Made by a program: the position numbers and the translations under genes. From positions 131,327 through 195,326 of the forward strand of contig NZ_AFCF02000003.1 of NCBI RefSeq assembly GCF_000203975.2: 64,000 nt of DNA. Direction: 5' to 3'. How positions within the stretch are numbered: position 1 is the stretch's first letter; every line of letters begins with the position of its first letter. Below the pieces are notes generated by a model. That model was not told the origin of the DNA. It saw only the letters and a list, made by a program, of their open reading frames with translations, and ran no database searches. Source of the stretch: Leisingera sp. ANG1. Lineage in GTDB: Bacteria > Pseudomonadota > Alphaproteobacteria > Rhodobacterales > Rhodobacteraceae. This document shows positions 53,909 to 61,334 of this stretch, in pieces.

Positions 53909-54101
53909 CGGAAGATTTCTCTTCCAGCTGATGTGGATTGTGCGCCTCGAGCGCTTCCTTTTCCTTCAGTTTCTTCAAAAGATCAGTAAACCTGTCGGGC
54001 ACAGGCTCACTTGCGATCTGATCAAAGGCTCGCTTAAGGTTCTCATCAATTTCGCGGTCGGCCTGTTCGTTGCGCGGCCGGGCGTGTTGTGGTCGTTTCA
54101 T
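53901..54101 (-). CDS. nepR: NepR anti-sigma factor, copy 2
   Basis: The 66-residue protein starts at 54101 (MKRPQHARPRNEQADREIDE). It has the core helices IDENLKRAFDQIASEPVPDR and FTDLLKKLKEKEALEAHNPH, and the tail is longer than in copy 1. NepR binds EcfG and is sequestered by phosphorylated PhyR, whose gene is divergent just 92 bases away. The intergenic region holds two overlapping EcfG-type promoters. Confidence 0.9.
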   Translation of the reverse strand: MKRPQHARPRNEQADREIDENLKRAFDQIASEPVPDRFTDLLKKLKEKEALEAHNPHQLEEKSSDD

Positions 54102-54130
54102 GCAATCCAACAGTTTTCTGCGCAGCTTTT

Positions 54131-54155
54131 GGAACTAAACGCTTTGAGGCGCGTT
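54131..54155 (+). promoter_or_regulatory. EcfG-type promoter of phyR (GGAAC-N16-CGTT)
   Basis: Exact match: GGAAC at 54131-54135, a 16-base spacer and CGTT at 54152-54155, 38 bases upstream of the phyR start. It overlaps an exact minus-strand match at 54138-54162 that faces nepR2. Confidence 0.8.
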
Positions 54156-54162
54156 TGGTTCC
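54138..54162 (-). promoter_or_regulatory. EcfG-type promoter of nepR2-ecfG2 (GGAAC-N16-CGTT)
   Basis: Exact match on the minus strand: GGAAC at 54158-54162, a 16-base spacer and CGTT at 54138-54141, 36 bases upstream of the NepR start. It interleaves with the phyR promoter on the other strand. Confidence 0.8.
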
Positions 54163-54193
54163 ATATCTATTGTAAAAAAAGGGACTACGCAAA

Positions 54194-55009
54194 ATGACCG
54201 CTCAATCGGGAGAACTGATCGCCAGTCAGATCGGCGCTAACCTGCCCTATTTGCGCCGCTATGCCAGGGCGCTGACCGGCAGTCAGGACACCGGTGACAA
54301 GTATGCGCTGGCGACGCTCGAAGGCATTCTTGCTGGCGAAGAAGATTATGACAGCACGCTGTCTCCCAAATTAGCGTTGTTCCGCGTCTTTCATGCTATC
54401 TGGTCCTCTTCAGGAGCTCCCGCCGCGGAAAATGAAGACGAGCCCAGTCTGGCAGCCAAGGCACAGAAACACTTGCGGCGGCTTACACCGAACACCCGAG
54501 AAGCGCTTCTGCTTCACACCATCGAAGAGTTCAGCGCAAAAGATACCGGCAGAATCATGGGCGTGAGTGAAAAAGAAGCCTCTGAACTGATTTCAATTGC
54601 TTACGAGGAAATGGCTCGCGCCACCTCTGGCCAGGTTATGATCATCGAAGATGAGGCGGTTATTGCAATGGATCTCGAAGCGATCGTGACCGGAATGGGC
54701 CATAGCGTGACGGGTATCGCCCGCACAGAAACCCGCGCGAAGGAGGTGGCCGCACAGGTTTCGGCGGACCTCATCCTGTCTGACATCCAGCTGGCAGACA
54801 ACTCCAGCGGCATCGACGCGGTGAATGGGATCCTGGCAACTCATGGCGAACGGCCAGTGATTTTCATCACGGCCTATCCTGAACGCCTGCTGACAGGTGA
54901 GGGGCCGGAACCGGCGTTCTTGATTTCAAAACCTTATACTGAGGAGCAGGTGCATTCGGCAGTGAGCCAGGCGATGTTCTTTTCGTCCACCGAAACGCTG
55001 AAGGCCTGA
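54194..55009 (+). CDS. phyR: PhyR, anti-anti-sigma response regulator
   Basis: The 271-residue protein combines an EcfG-like sigma mimic domain (residues 1-140; LPYLRRYARALTGSQ, NTREALLLHTIEEFS) with a C-terminal receiver domain (IIEDEAVIAMDLEAIV; phosphoacceptor Asp197 in LILSDIQLAD; ISKPYTEEQV). When phosphorylated, the mimic binds NepR and frees EcfG. It is divergent from nepR2-ecfG2-kinase and carries a perfect EcfG-type promoter, giving a positive loop. It is the only PhyR in the window, serving two EcfG-NepR pairs. Confidence 0.95.
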   Translation: MTAQSGELIASQIGANLPYLRRYARALTGSQDTGDKYALATLEGILAGEEDYDSTLSPKLALFRVFHAIWSSSGAPAAENEDEPSLAAKAQKHLRRLTPNTREALLLHTIEEFSAKDTGRIMGVSEKEASELISIAYEEMARATSGQVMIIEDEAVIAMDLEAIVTGMGHSVTGIARTETRAKEVAAQVSADLILSDIQLADNSSGIDAVNGILATHGERPVIFITAYPERLLTGEGPEPAFLISKPYTEEQVHSAVSQAMFFSSTETLKA

Positions 55010-55053
55010 TTAAGCTTAGTGGAGAGAGGTGCTCAGTCCAGGTCCGTATTGGC

Positions 55054-55076
55054 AACGGAGCAATAAATGCTCCGTT
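55054..55076 (+). terminator. Hairpin after phyR
   Basis: A perfect 9-bp stem (AACGGAGCA / TGCTCCGTT) with a five-base loop lies 45 bases after the phyR stop. There is no T-run behind it, so terminator status is moderate. Confidence 0.55.
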
Positions 55077-55642
55077 AGTCATGCACAAGCTAAGTCCATT
55101 GGGCAGGTGCTGCAAACAACGTTGTATTCTAGACGTTTAAAGCAATCTGTTTGCTGCTGCTTCGCTGTCTTGGATTCTGCTGGCGCAATGAAGACTAGTC
55201 TTCAGCGCCAGCTAAAACACAGATTGACAGTTTGGGCACCTTTCATACCAGTTTAAGCCAGATACCGCGCGCGGATGAGTGGGGGTTCACGCCAGTGTGG
55301 CAATCCGGCTCTGACTTGGTGGAACCGGCAGACTCGCAAAATTTGGTTGCTGCAAGCGCTAACGTAATTTGTGCTCTTTTTCCAAATTCAGTCGCCGAAG
55401 CAGCAAATGCCCCATTAGTTTTGCTTATCCATGAGTTTCATATCGTGTGTTGACAGAAGGCCGCGAAAGGGCCCGCATGCACCAGCAGCTGTTTGTAACC
55501 GCCTCCTGTGGCCGGTATTTTCCCGGCGGCGGTCAAGAGCTCCTTCCAGCCGATCAGGGCTGAAACCGCGGAAATGTCCTGCACATCAAGCTAGTTGTTA
55601 TCTCTAGAAGTGCAGCGGAGTTTGGAATGAGCAGTACCCCTC
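55077..55642. other. Intergenic stretch between stress island and sulfonate operon
   Basis: No gene is supported in about 570 bases. Base composition is lower in GC than the genes at either side. Short open frames lack ribosome-binding sites. Confidence 0.45.
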
Positions 55643-56749
55643 TTACTTTCGCAGACCGTCACCAACGATTGAAGTTCTTCCGGTTTGCGCCATGGCAATG
55701 CTCAATTCTTCGCTAAGGGCATTCCAAAGTTGTTCCAGCCCCGGCTCACCAGCAGCCGCTATCGCGTATTGCAGAATCCGGCCGATAAAGACGAAGTCCG
55801 CACCCACTGTAAGAGCTTTGAGAACATCCTCGCCTGACCGGAGGCCGCTGTCATAGAAAACTGGGGCCTCCGGACCCACCGCCGCACGTATTTTCCTGAG
55901 CATCTCTATCGGTGCCGGAGTTGCTTCCAATTGGCGCGCGCCATGGCTGGAAACCTGGATGGCATCAACGCCTGCAGCGACCAGCGTGCGGGCATCTTCT
56001 ACGTCGAGCACGCCCTTCACCACCAGCTTGCCGGGCCAGAGATCGCGCAGCCGCGCCAGTGTGTCCCAAGTGGCGCGCGCCCGGCTTTCGGTTCGGTCGA
56101 ATTCGTAGCCCTCCATCTCGAAATTCGCCATCACTGGCTTACCTTTCATCAAAGTGGTCAGAGACCAGCGCGGATGCAGGGCAAAATCAATGAACTGCCG
56201 CGGGCCGATGCGGAACGGCATCTTGAAGCCGTGGCGCAGCTCGCGCGGGCGGCGGCCGACCTCGGGCACATCGACCGTGAGCACCAGCGTCTGATAGCCG
56301 GCCGCGCGGGCGCGCTCGGCCAGCTTGAAGGTGCCAGTGCCGTCGCCGCTGAAATAGAGCTGGAACCAGGCATAGCCCTCTGACGCCGCCAGGATGGTCT
56401 CCAAAGGAGTCGAGGCGACGGTGGAAACCCCATGCGGCACACGGTAGCGCGCCGCCAGCCGGGCCAGCATCAGGTCGGCCCCGGGGGCCGACAGGTTGCA
56501 CATGCCCATGGGGGCAATGCCGAAGGGCCGGTCCGCCTCGGCACCGAAAACCCGGGTGGCCAGCGAGCGCTGGCTGACATCGCGCAGGATACGGGGCCGC
56601 AGGGTGATGGCGTCCAGGGCAGCGCGGTTGCGCGCCGCCCCGGTTTCCTGTCCGGCGGCGCCGTCGATATAGTCAAACACCATCCAGGGCAGCCGCCGCC
56701 GGGCCAGGCGCCGGGCATCCTCGGCGGAATGGATGGCGCCTGCGCCCAT
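55643..56749 (-). CDS. FMN-dependent alpha-hydroxy-acid oxidase/dehydrogenase
   Basis: The protein is 368 residues from the ATG at 56749, which overlaps the comE stop (ATGA). The FMN-binding barrel has PFGIAPMGMCNL, VVKGVLDVEDARTL with the FMN-phosphate lysine, and SSHGARQLEATPAP with the catalytic His and Arg. Family members oxidise L-lactate, glycolate or mandelate. Here it ends an operon that feeds sulfopyruvate decarboxylase, so 3-sulfolactate to sulfopyruvate is the favoured reaction (the role called SlcD in sulfonate literature). That assignment is inference from context. Confidence 0.85.
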   Translation of the reverse strand: MGAGAIHSAEDARRLARRRLPWMVFDYIDGAAGQETGAARNRAALDAITLRPRILRDVSQRSLATRVFGAEADRPFGIAPMGMCNLSAPGADLMLARLAARYRVPHGVSTVASTPLETILAASEGYAWFQLYFSGDGTGTFKLAERARAAGYQTLVLTVDVPEVGRRPRELRHGFKMPFRIGPRQFIDFALHPRWSLTTLMKGKPVMANFEMEGYEFDRTESRARATWDTLARLRDLWPGKLVVKGVLDVEDARTLVAAGVDAIQVSSHGARQLEATPAPIEMLRKIRAAVGPEAPVFYDSGLRSGEDVLKALTVGADFVFIGRILQYAIAAAGEPGLEQLWNALSEELSIAMAQTGRTSIVGDGLRK

Positions 56750-57303
56750 CAGCCGGCCACGGCCTTCATGAAGCGGTCGCGGATCACCACTGGGTCCATC
56801 GTGATCACCGGCATCTTGGCGTTGCCGCTGTCGCATTTGACCACCAGCACGGTGGCTTCACCGCTGGCGAGCGCTTCCTCCAGCGCCGGCCCGGTGTCCT
56901 TGTCCTGCACCTCCACCACCCGGGCGCAGCCAGCGGCGCGGGCCATGCCCGCCAGATCGGTGCGCTGGCTGGTATAGGTTGGCTGATCACCGGTGGAGCC
57001 ATAGGAGCCGTTGTCGATGATCATCAGGATGTAATTGCCGGGGGCATTGTTGCCGATGGTGGGCAGGGTGCCGAGATTGGTGAGGATCGAGCCGTCACCG
57101 TCGATCACGATCACCGGTTTCGGCTGCGCCAGCGCCAGCCCCAACCCGATGGAGGAAGCCAGCCCCATGGTGCCCAGCATATAGAAATTTGTCGGCTGGT
57201 CGTCGATCGCGTGCAGCTCCTGGCTGGGAATGCCGATGTTACAGACCACCAGCTGGTCCCGCAGGATGGGCGCGATCTCTTTCAGGATTTCGGAACGGAT
57301 CAT
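56749..57303 (-). CDS. comE: Sulfopyruvate decarboxylase subunit beta, ComE-like
   Basis: The protein is 184 residues from the ATG at 57303, which overlaps the comD stop. It is the ThDP-binding half: GTMGLASSIGLGLAL, then GDGSILTNLGTL with the GDG of the metal and diphosphate motif, and NGSYGSTGDQPT ending it. Together with ComD it decarboxylates 3-sulfopyruvate to sulfoacetaldehyde. The separate alpha and beta genes, the coupling and the sulfonate genes around support ComDE over phosphonopyruvate decarboxylase, which is the main alternative. Confidence 0.87.
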   Translation of the reverse strand: MIRSEILKEIAPILRDQLVVCNIGIPSQELHAIDDQPTNFYMLGTMGLASSIGLGLALAQPKPVIVIDGDGSILTNLGTLPTIGNNAPGNYILMIIDNGSYGSTGDQPTYTSQRTDLAGMARAAGCARVVEVQDKDTGPALEEALASGEATVLVVKCDSGNAKMPVITMDPVVIRDRFMKAVAG

Positions 57304-57806
57304 TGGTCGCCATAGCCTCCCCAGAAGTTGGCGTCGGTCAGGATGGCAACGGGCTTGTTGCACATGAAGGTGTATTTCAGGATGTTGTCCAGCTCCTCGA
57401 CATCTTTCTGCCAGTGGAAGTGGTAGGCCGGGATATTGAGCTGGGCCAGCAGCGCCTTGGTATGCACCGCCATTTCAACCTGGCAGGCCACCGGCTCGCG
57501 CAGCTCGCCGCGGTAGGAAATCAGCATCGGCAACGGCATCCGGTAGTATTGGATCAGCGTTGCCAGCGTGTTGATGGTGACCCCGATGGCGGTGTTCTGC
57601 ATGATGATGGCGGGACGCTTGCCGCCCATCCAGGCGCCGGCGCAGAGCCCCATGCCCTCGTCCTCCTTGTTGGAGGGGATGTGAAAGATGTCGTCGCGCT
57701 GGTCGATCTCCTCGATCACGCCGGCCAGTTGCTTGCAGGGCACGGTCGTGACGAAGGAGACGCCGTTGGCGGCCAGATCGTCAGCGATCCTCTTGTCTAT
57801 GTTCAT
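57300..57806 (-). CDS. comD: Sulfopyruvate decarboxylase subunit alpha, ComD-like
   Basis: The protein is 168 residues from the ATG at 57806 (MNIDKRIADDLAANGVSFVT). The pyrimidine-binding domain includes the glutamate in PSNKEDEGMGLCAGAWMGG that activates ThDP, and QNTAIGVTINTLATLIQYY. It forms a heteromer with ComE. It lies 37 bases after the universal stress protein stop in the same operon. Confidence 0.87.
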   Translation of the reverse strand: MNIDKRIADDLAANGVSFVTTVPCKQLAGVIEEIDQRDDIFHIPSNKEDEGMGLCAGAWMGGKRPAIIMQNTAIGVTINTLATLIQYYRMPLPMLISYRGELREPVACQVEMAVHTKALLAQLNIPAYHFHWQKDVEELDNILKYTFMCNKPVAILTDANFWGGYGDQ

Positions 57807-57843
57807 GGTGGGTAGCCTTTGCTTCGGAGGTCGTGTTTCTGAG

Positions 57844-58254
57844 TCAGGAAGTGCGGCAGACATGCACCGCGCAAGGTGCGTGGCGAACCACGCGGGCGGC
57901 TGTCGAGCCGAGGAAAAAGTCGCTAAGCCCCGGTTTGTGGGAGCCGACCACGATGCAGTCCATGCCGTGCTGCTCTGCGTATTCGACAATGGCGCGGTAG
58001 GACCGGCCTTTGACGATTTCCGCCGTCACATTGTCCAGGCCTGCGGTCTTGGCCGCGAGCAACTGGCGGGCCTTGTCGAAGCCTTCGCGCACGGTGTCTT
58101 CATCCAGGTAGGCGGTGACCGAACTGTGCACCGCCTCATAGACATGCAGCGCGGTGATCTGCCCGCCCGGATTGCACAGGGTGGCGGCGGCCTTCAGCGT
58201 GGTCTCAGAGACCCCGTGATCCAGGGCCATGGGAACCAGGATTTTGTCATACAT
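57844..58254 (-). CDS. Universal stress protein (UspA family)
   Basis: The 136-residue protein has the UspA fold with the ATP-binding pattern G-2x-G-9x-G-S/T near the end (VGSHKPGLSDFFLGSTAARVV) and the start MYDKILVPMALD. It lies within the sulfonate operon, between the zinc dehydrogenase and comD. Universal stress proteins accompany TRAP transporters in several operons and may regulate uptake. The specific role here is unknown. Confidence 0.9.
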   Translation of the reverse strand: MYDKILVPMALDHGVSETTLKAAATLCNPGGQITALHVYEAVHSSVTAYLDEDTVREGFDKARQLLAAKTAGLDNVTAEIVKGRSYRAIVEYAEQHGMDCIVVGSHKPGLSDFFLGSTAARVVRHAPCAVHVCRTS

Positions 58255-58284
58255 GGTTGCTCTCCGTTTGCTCCGTGCGCGGGC

Positions 58285-59265
58285 TCATGCCCAGGGGTCG
58301 AGGATGATCTTGGGTGCCGCCACCGCGCCGGACCGCAGGTCGCGGAAGGCAGCTGCGCCGTCCGACAGTGGCCGCTGCTCAGTCCAGTCTAGCGGGCCGA
58401 GACGGCCGTCGAAGATTGCCTGCGCAGTGTCGCGGAAATCCTGCGCGGTATAGGTGTAGGTGCCGATGAACGTGATTTCCTGCAGCGTCATGCGGCGGAT
58501 TTCCAGGCCGCCCGCGTCCTCGCCCAGTCCGACATGGGCAATCACCCCGCCGGGCGCGGCAGTTGCTGAGGCCGCGGCGCGGGTGGCGGCATAGCCCACG
58601 GCGTCCACCACCAGCGTCGCCATGCCCTGAAACTCCGCCACCACCTTTTGCCCGCAGCGGTCCGTCAGGAAGGCCCGGCGCGCTTCGTTCGGCTCCTGGA
58701 TGGTCACCTCCGCCACCCCCATCGCCCTGAGCGCCAATGCCGCAGCCAGGCCGATGGCGCCGCCGCCGATCACCAGCGCGCCGGGCTCCGTGCTTGGGTG
58801 CAGCGCCTCCAGTGCCAGCCGGGCGGCGTGCCAGCTGACCGCCAGCGGTTCGGCCAGCGCGGCCTTTTCCAGCGGCACCGCCTCCGGCACGGTCACAAGG
58901 TTGCGCTCCGGCATCGCCACGAACTGGGCAAAGGCACCCTCGCGCGGGGGCATGGAGATGATCTGGCGGCTGGCGCAGAGGTTTTCGCGCCCCGATGCGC
59001 AGGCAGCGCAGCTGCCGCAGGTCACCAGCGGATTGATCGTCACCCGGCGGCCTGCTTGCGGTCCGTTTTCGATCACCCCCGCGGCTTCATGCCCCAGGAT
59101 CAGTGGCGCGGGCCTGCGGTTGTCATGGCCCAGATAGGCGTGCATGTCCGACCCGCAAATGCCGGAGGCGCGGATGCGGATCAGATGTTCGCCGTCCCGG
59201 CCCGCTGCCATTGGCACATCGCGCAGCGCAAGCGTTTCAACCCCTTCATAAACCAAGGCTTTCAT
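58285..59265 (-). CDS. hpsP: Zinc-dependent alcohol dehydrogenase, HpsP-like
   Basis: The 326-residue medium-chain dehydrogenase has the catalytic zinc region (SGICGSDMHAYLG with GHEAAG), the structural zinc cysteines in CGSCAACASGRENLC, and the NAD-binding VIGGGAIGLAAALAL. In DHPS catabolism HpsP and HpsO oxidise or reduce the C2 hydroxyl to interconvert the DHPS enantiomers. It overlaps hpsO by four bases. Assignment as HpsP is from the neighbouring hpsN-like and comDE-like genes. Confidence 0.8.
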   Translation of the reverse strand: MKALVYEGVETLALRDVPMAAGRDGEHLIRIRASGICGSDMHAYLGHDNRRPAPLILGHEAAGVIENGPQAGRRVTINPLVTCGSCAACASGRENLCASRQIISMPPREGAFAQFVAMPERNLVTVPEAVPLEKAALAEPLAVSWHAARLALEALHPSTEPGALVIGGGAIGLAAALALRAMGVAEVTIQEPNEARRAFLTDRCGQKVVAEFQGMATLVVDAVGYAATRAAASATAAPGGVIAHVGLGEDAGGLEIRRMTLQEITFIGTYTYTAQDFRDTAQAIFDGRLGPLDWTEQRPLSDGAAAFRDLRSGAVAAPKIILDPWA

Positions 59266-60023
59266 TTCGCCGTGAACCCCCCGTCAACCATCAGGATTTG
59301 TCCGGTGACATAGGCCGACGCCTCCGAGCACAGGAACAGCAGCGGCCCGTCGATATCCTCCATCCGGCCGTTGCGGCCGATGCAGGTCTGCGCCGCATTG
59401 CGGGCGGCGCGGGCGTCATCCTCGAATACCGCCTGGGTCAGCTCAGTCGGGAAGAACCCCGGCCCGATCGCGTTGGCGGTGATGCCATGAGACGACCAGG
59501 CTTCCGCCATGGCGCGAGTTAGCTGGCCAATCCCGCCCTTGCTGGCGCCATAGGCAATGCCGCCGGGAAAGGCGCGGGTTGTCTGGAGCGAGGCGAAATT
59601 GACGATCCGTCCCCAGCCCCGCTCCTTCATCGCCGGCACCAGCGCCTGGCTCAGGAAGAAGGGCGCCGAGAGGTTCAGCGCCAGGGTCTGATCCCAGCCC
59701 CCCGCTGTCACCTCATCCGCGGTCTGCCGCGGGTTGACACCCGCCGCATGCACCAGGATGTCCGGCGCCCCGAAGGGGGCGGAGACCGCTTGCCGCAGCG
59801 CTCCCAGCTTGCTGCGGTCCGCCACATCCGCGGCCGCATATGCGGCCGCTGGCCCGATCTCCGTGCAGAGGCTCTCCAAAGCCTCCGCCCGCCGCGCCAC
59901 CGCCACCACCTGCGCCCCGGCTGCGGCCAGCGCGACCGCTGCCCGCCGGCCCAGACCAGAGCTGGCGCCGGTGATGCAAGCGCTCCGGCCTGCCAGATCG
60001 AACAGGGTTCGCGGGTCAGCCAT
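59262..60023 (-). CDS. hpsO: Short-chain dehydrogenase, HpsO-like
   Basis: The 253-residue SDR has TGASSGLG (nucleotide binding), AAGVN, the catalytic Ser region and YGASK. It overlaps the HpsN gene by eight bases and the zinc dehydrogenase gene by four, indicating coupled translation. It is probably one of two DHPS 2-dehydrogenases that epimerise (S)- to (R)-DHPS, by analogy to the hps cluster. A general SDR role in the same operon cannot be excluded. Confidence 0.8.
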   Translation of the reverse strand: MADPRTLFDLAGRSACITGASSGLGRRAAVALAAAGAQVVAVARRAEALESLCTEIGPAAAYAAADVADRSKLGALRQAVSAPFGAPDILVHAAGVNPRQTADEVTAGGWDQTLALNLSAPFFLSQALVPAMKERGWGRIVNFASLQTTRAFPGGIAYGASKGGIGQLTRAMAEAWSSHGITANAIGPGFFPTELTQAVFEDDARAARNAAQTCIGRNGRMEDIDGPLLFLCSEASAYVTGQILMVDGGFTAK

Positions 60024-61323
60024 TGGCGGTCAGGTCAAAGGTTTCATCCGGGAAATACTTGGCCAGCCGCACGTCGGCCGCGCGGGCGTGGCCCTCCATC
60101 CCCTCCAGCCGGGCAATCCGGGCCGTGGCCTCTGCCACCGGCTTGGAGCCCTCGCGGGTAGCGCGCTGCCAGGTGACGATTTTCATGTATTTGTGGACAC
60201 TGAGACCGCCGGTATAGCTGGCCGCGCGCGAGGTCGGCAGCACGTGGTTGGTGCCCGCCGCCTTGTCTCCGTAAGAGACCGTGGTCTCCTCGCCCAGGAA
60301 CAGCGAACCGTAGCAGGTCAGTTGCTCCAGCCACCAGTCCAGGTCCTCTGCCTGCACGGTCAGGTGCTCGGGCGCGTATTCGTCGGAACAGGCGGCCATA
60401 TCCTCGCGGTCCGCACAAAGGATCACCTCGGCATAGTCGCGCCAGGCCGCGGTGGCGTTCTCGCGGTTCACCTCGGGCAGATCGTCGATGTAGCCGGGCA
60501 CTAGCCGCATTACTTCTTCCGCCAGGGCGCGGTTGTCCGTCACCAGCCAGACCGGAGAGTTGTAGCCATGCTCTGCCTGGCTCACCAGATCGGTGGCGAC
60601 GATATGGGCATCCGCGGTGCTGTCGGCCAGGATCAGGCTGTCGGTGGGGCCTGCGATCATGTCGATGCCGACACGGCCGAACAGGATGCGCTTGGCCTCC
60701 GCCACGAACTGGTTGCCGGGGCCGACCAGGATATTGGCCTTGGGCAAACCGAACAGTCCGAAGGTCATCGCCGCGACGCCCTGCACGCCGCCCATCGCCA
60801 TGATCTGGTCCGCGCCGCAGATGTGGGCGGCATAGACGATGGCGGGGGCCACGCCCACCCCGGGACGCGGCGGCGAGCAGGCGGCGATGTGCTTGCAGCC
60901 GGCCACCTTGGCGGTGGTCACGGTCATGATGGCGCTGGCGATATGGCTGTAGCGCCCGCCAGGCACATAGCAGCCTGCCGCGTCCACCGGGATCACCTTT
61001 TGTCCGGTGACAAACCCGGGAGAGATTTCGGTTTCCACATTCTGCATCGTGCTTTTCTGCAGCTCAGCAAAGCGGCGCACATTGTCGTGGGCGAACCGGA
61101 TGTCGGCCTTCAGCTTCTCCGGCACTTGCGCACAGGCGGCCTCGATCTCCTCGGCCGTCAGCAGCACATTGCCTTCGTACCGGTCGAATTTGGCGGCATA
61201 TTCCAGAGCCTTGGCATCGCCGCCGACCTCAATATCATCCAGGATGCCCTGCACGATCTTATGAGTCTCGGAGGCATCCGACTTGGGGGTCAAGGCGGCT
61301 TTTTTCAGGTATTCACGGGTCAT
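60016..61323 (-). CDS. hpsN: Histidinol-dehydrogenase-like sulfopropanediol 3-dehydrogenase, HpsN-like
   Basis: The 435-residue protein is a HisD-fold enzyme (VDAAGCYVPGGRYSHIASAI, GPGNQFVAEAKRILFG, MIAGPTDSLILADST, DEYAPEHLTVQ). HpsN oxidises (R)-2,3-dihydroxypropane-1-sulfonate in two NAD-linked steps to 3-sulfolactate. It lies outside any histidine biosynthesis cluster and next to TRAP, SDR, zinc dehydrogenase and comDE genes, which favours HpsN over histidinol dehydrogenase. This is the key diagnostic gene of the operon. Confidence 0.87.
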   Translation of the reverse strand: MTREYLKKAALTPKSDASETHKIVQGILDDIEVGGDAKALEYAAKFDRYEGNVLLTAEEIEAACAQVPEKLKADIRFAHDNVRRFAELQKSTMQNVETEISPGFVTGQKVIPVDAAGCYVPGGRYSHIASAIMTVTTAKVAGCKHIAACSPPRPGVGVAPAIVYAAHICGADQIMAMGGVQGVAAMTFGLFGLPKANILVGPGNQFVAEAKRILFGRVGIDMIAGPTDSLILADSTADAHIVATDLVSQAEHGYNSPVWLVTDNRALAEEVMRLVPGYIDDLPEVNRENATAAWRDYAEVILCADREDMAACSDEYAPEHLTVQAEDLDWWLEQLTCYGSLFLGEETTVSYGDKAAGTNHVLPTSRAASYTGGLSVHKYMKIVTWQRATREGSKPVAEATARIARLEGMEGHARAADVRLAKYFPDETFDLTANG

Positions 61324-61334
61324 TTCCGGGGGTC

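Noticed and set aside
60016-61323. Histidinol dehydrogenase of histidine biosynthesis
   Set aside because: No other his genes are nearby, whereas TRAP, SDR, zinc dehydrogenase and sulfopyruvate decarboxylase genes are, which fits HpsN.
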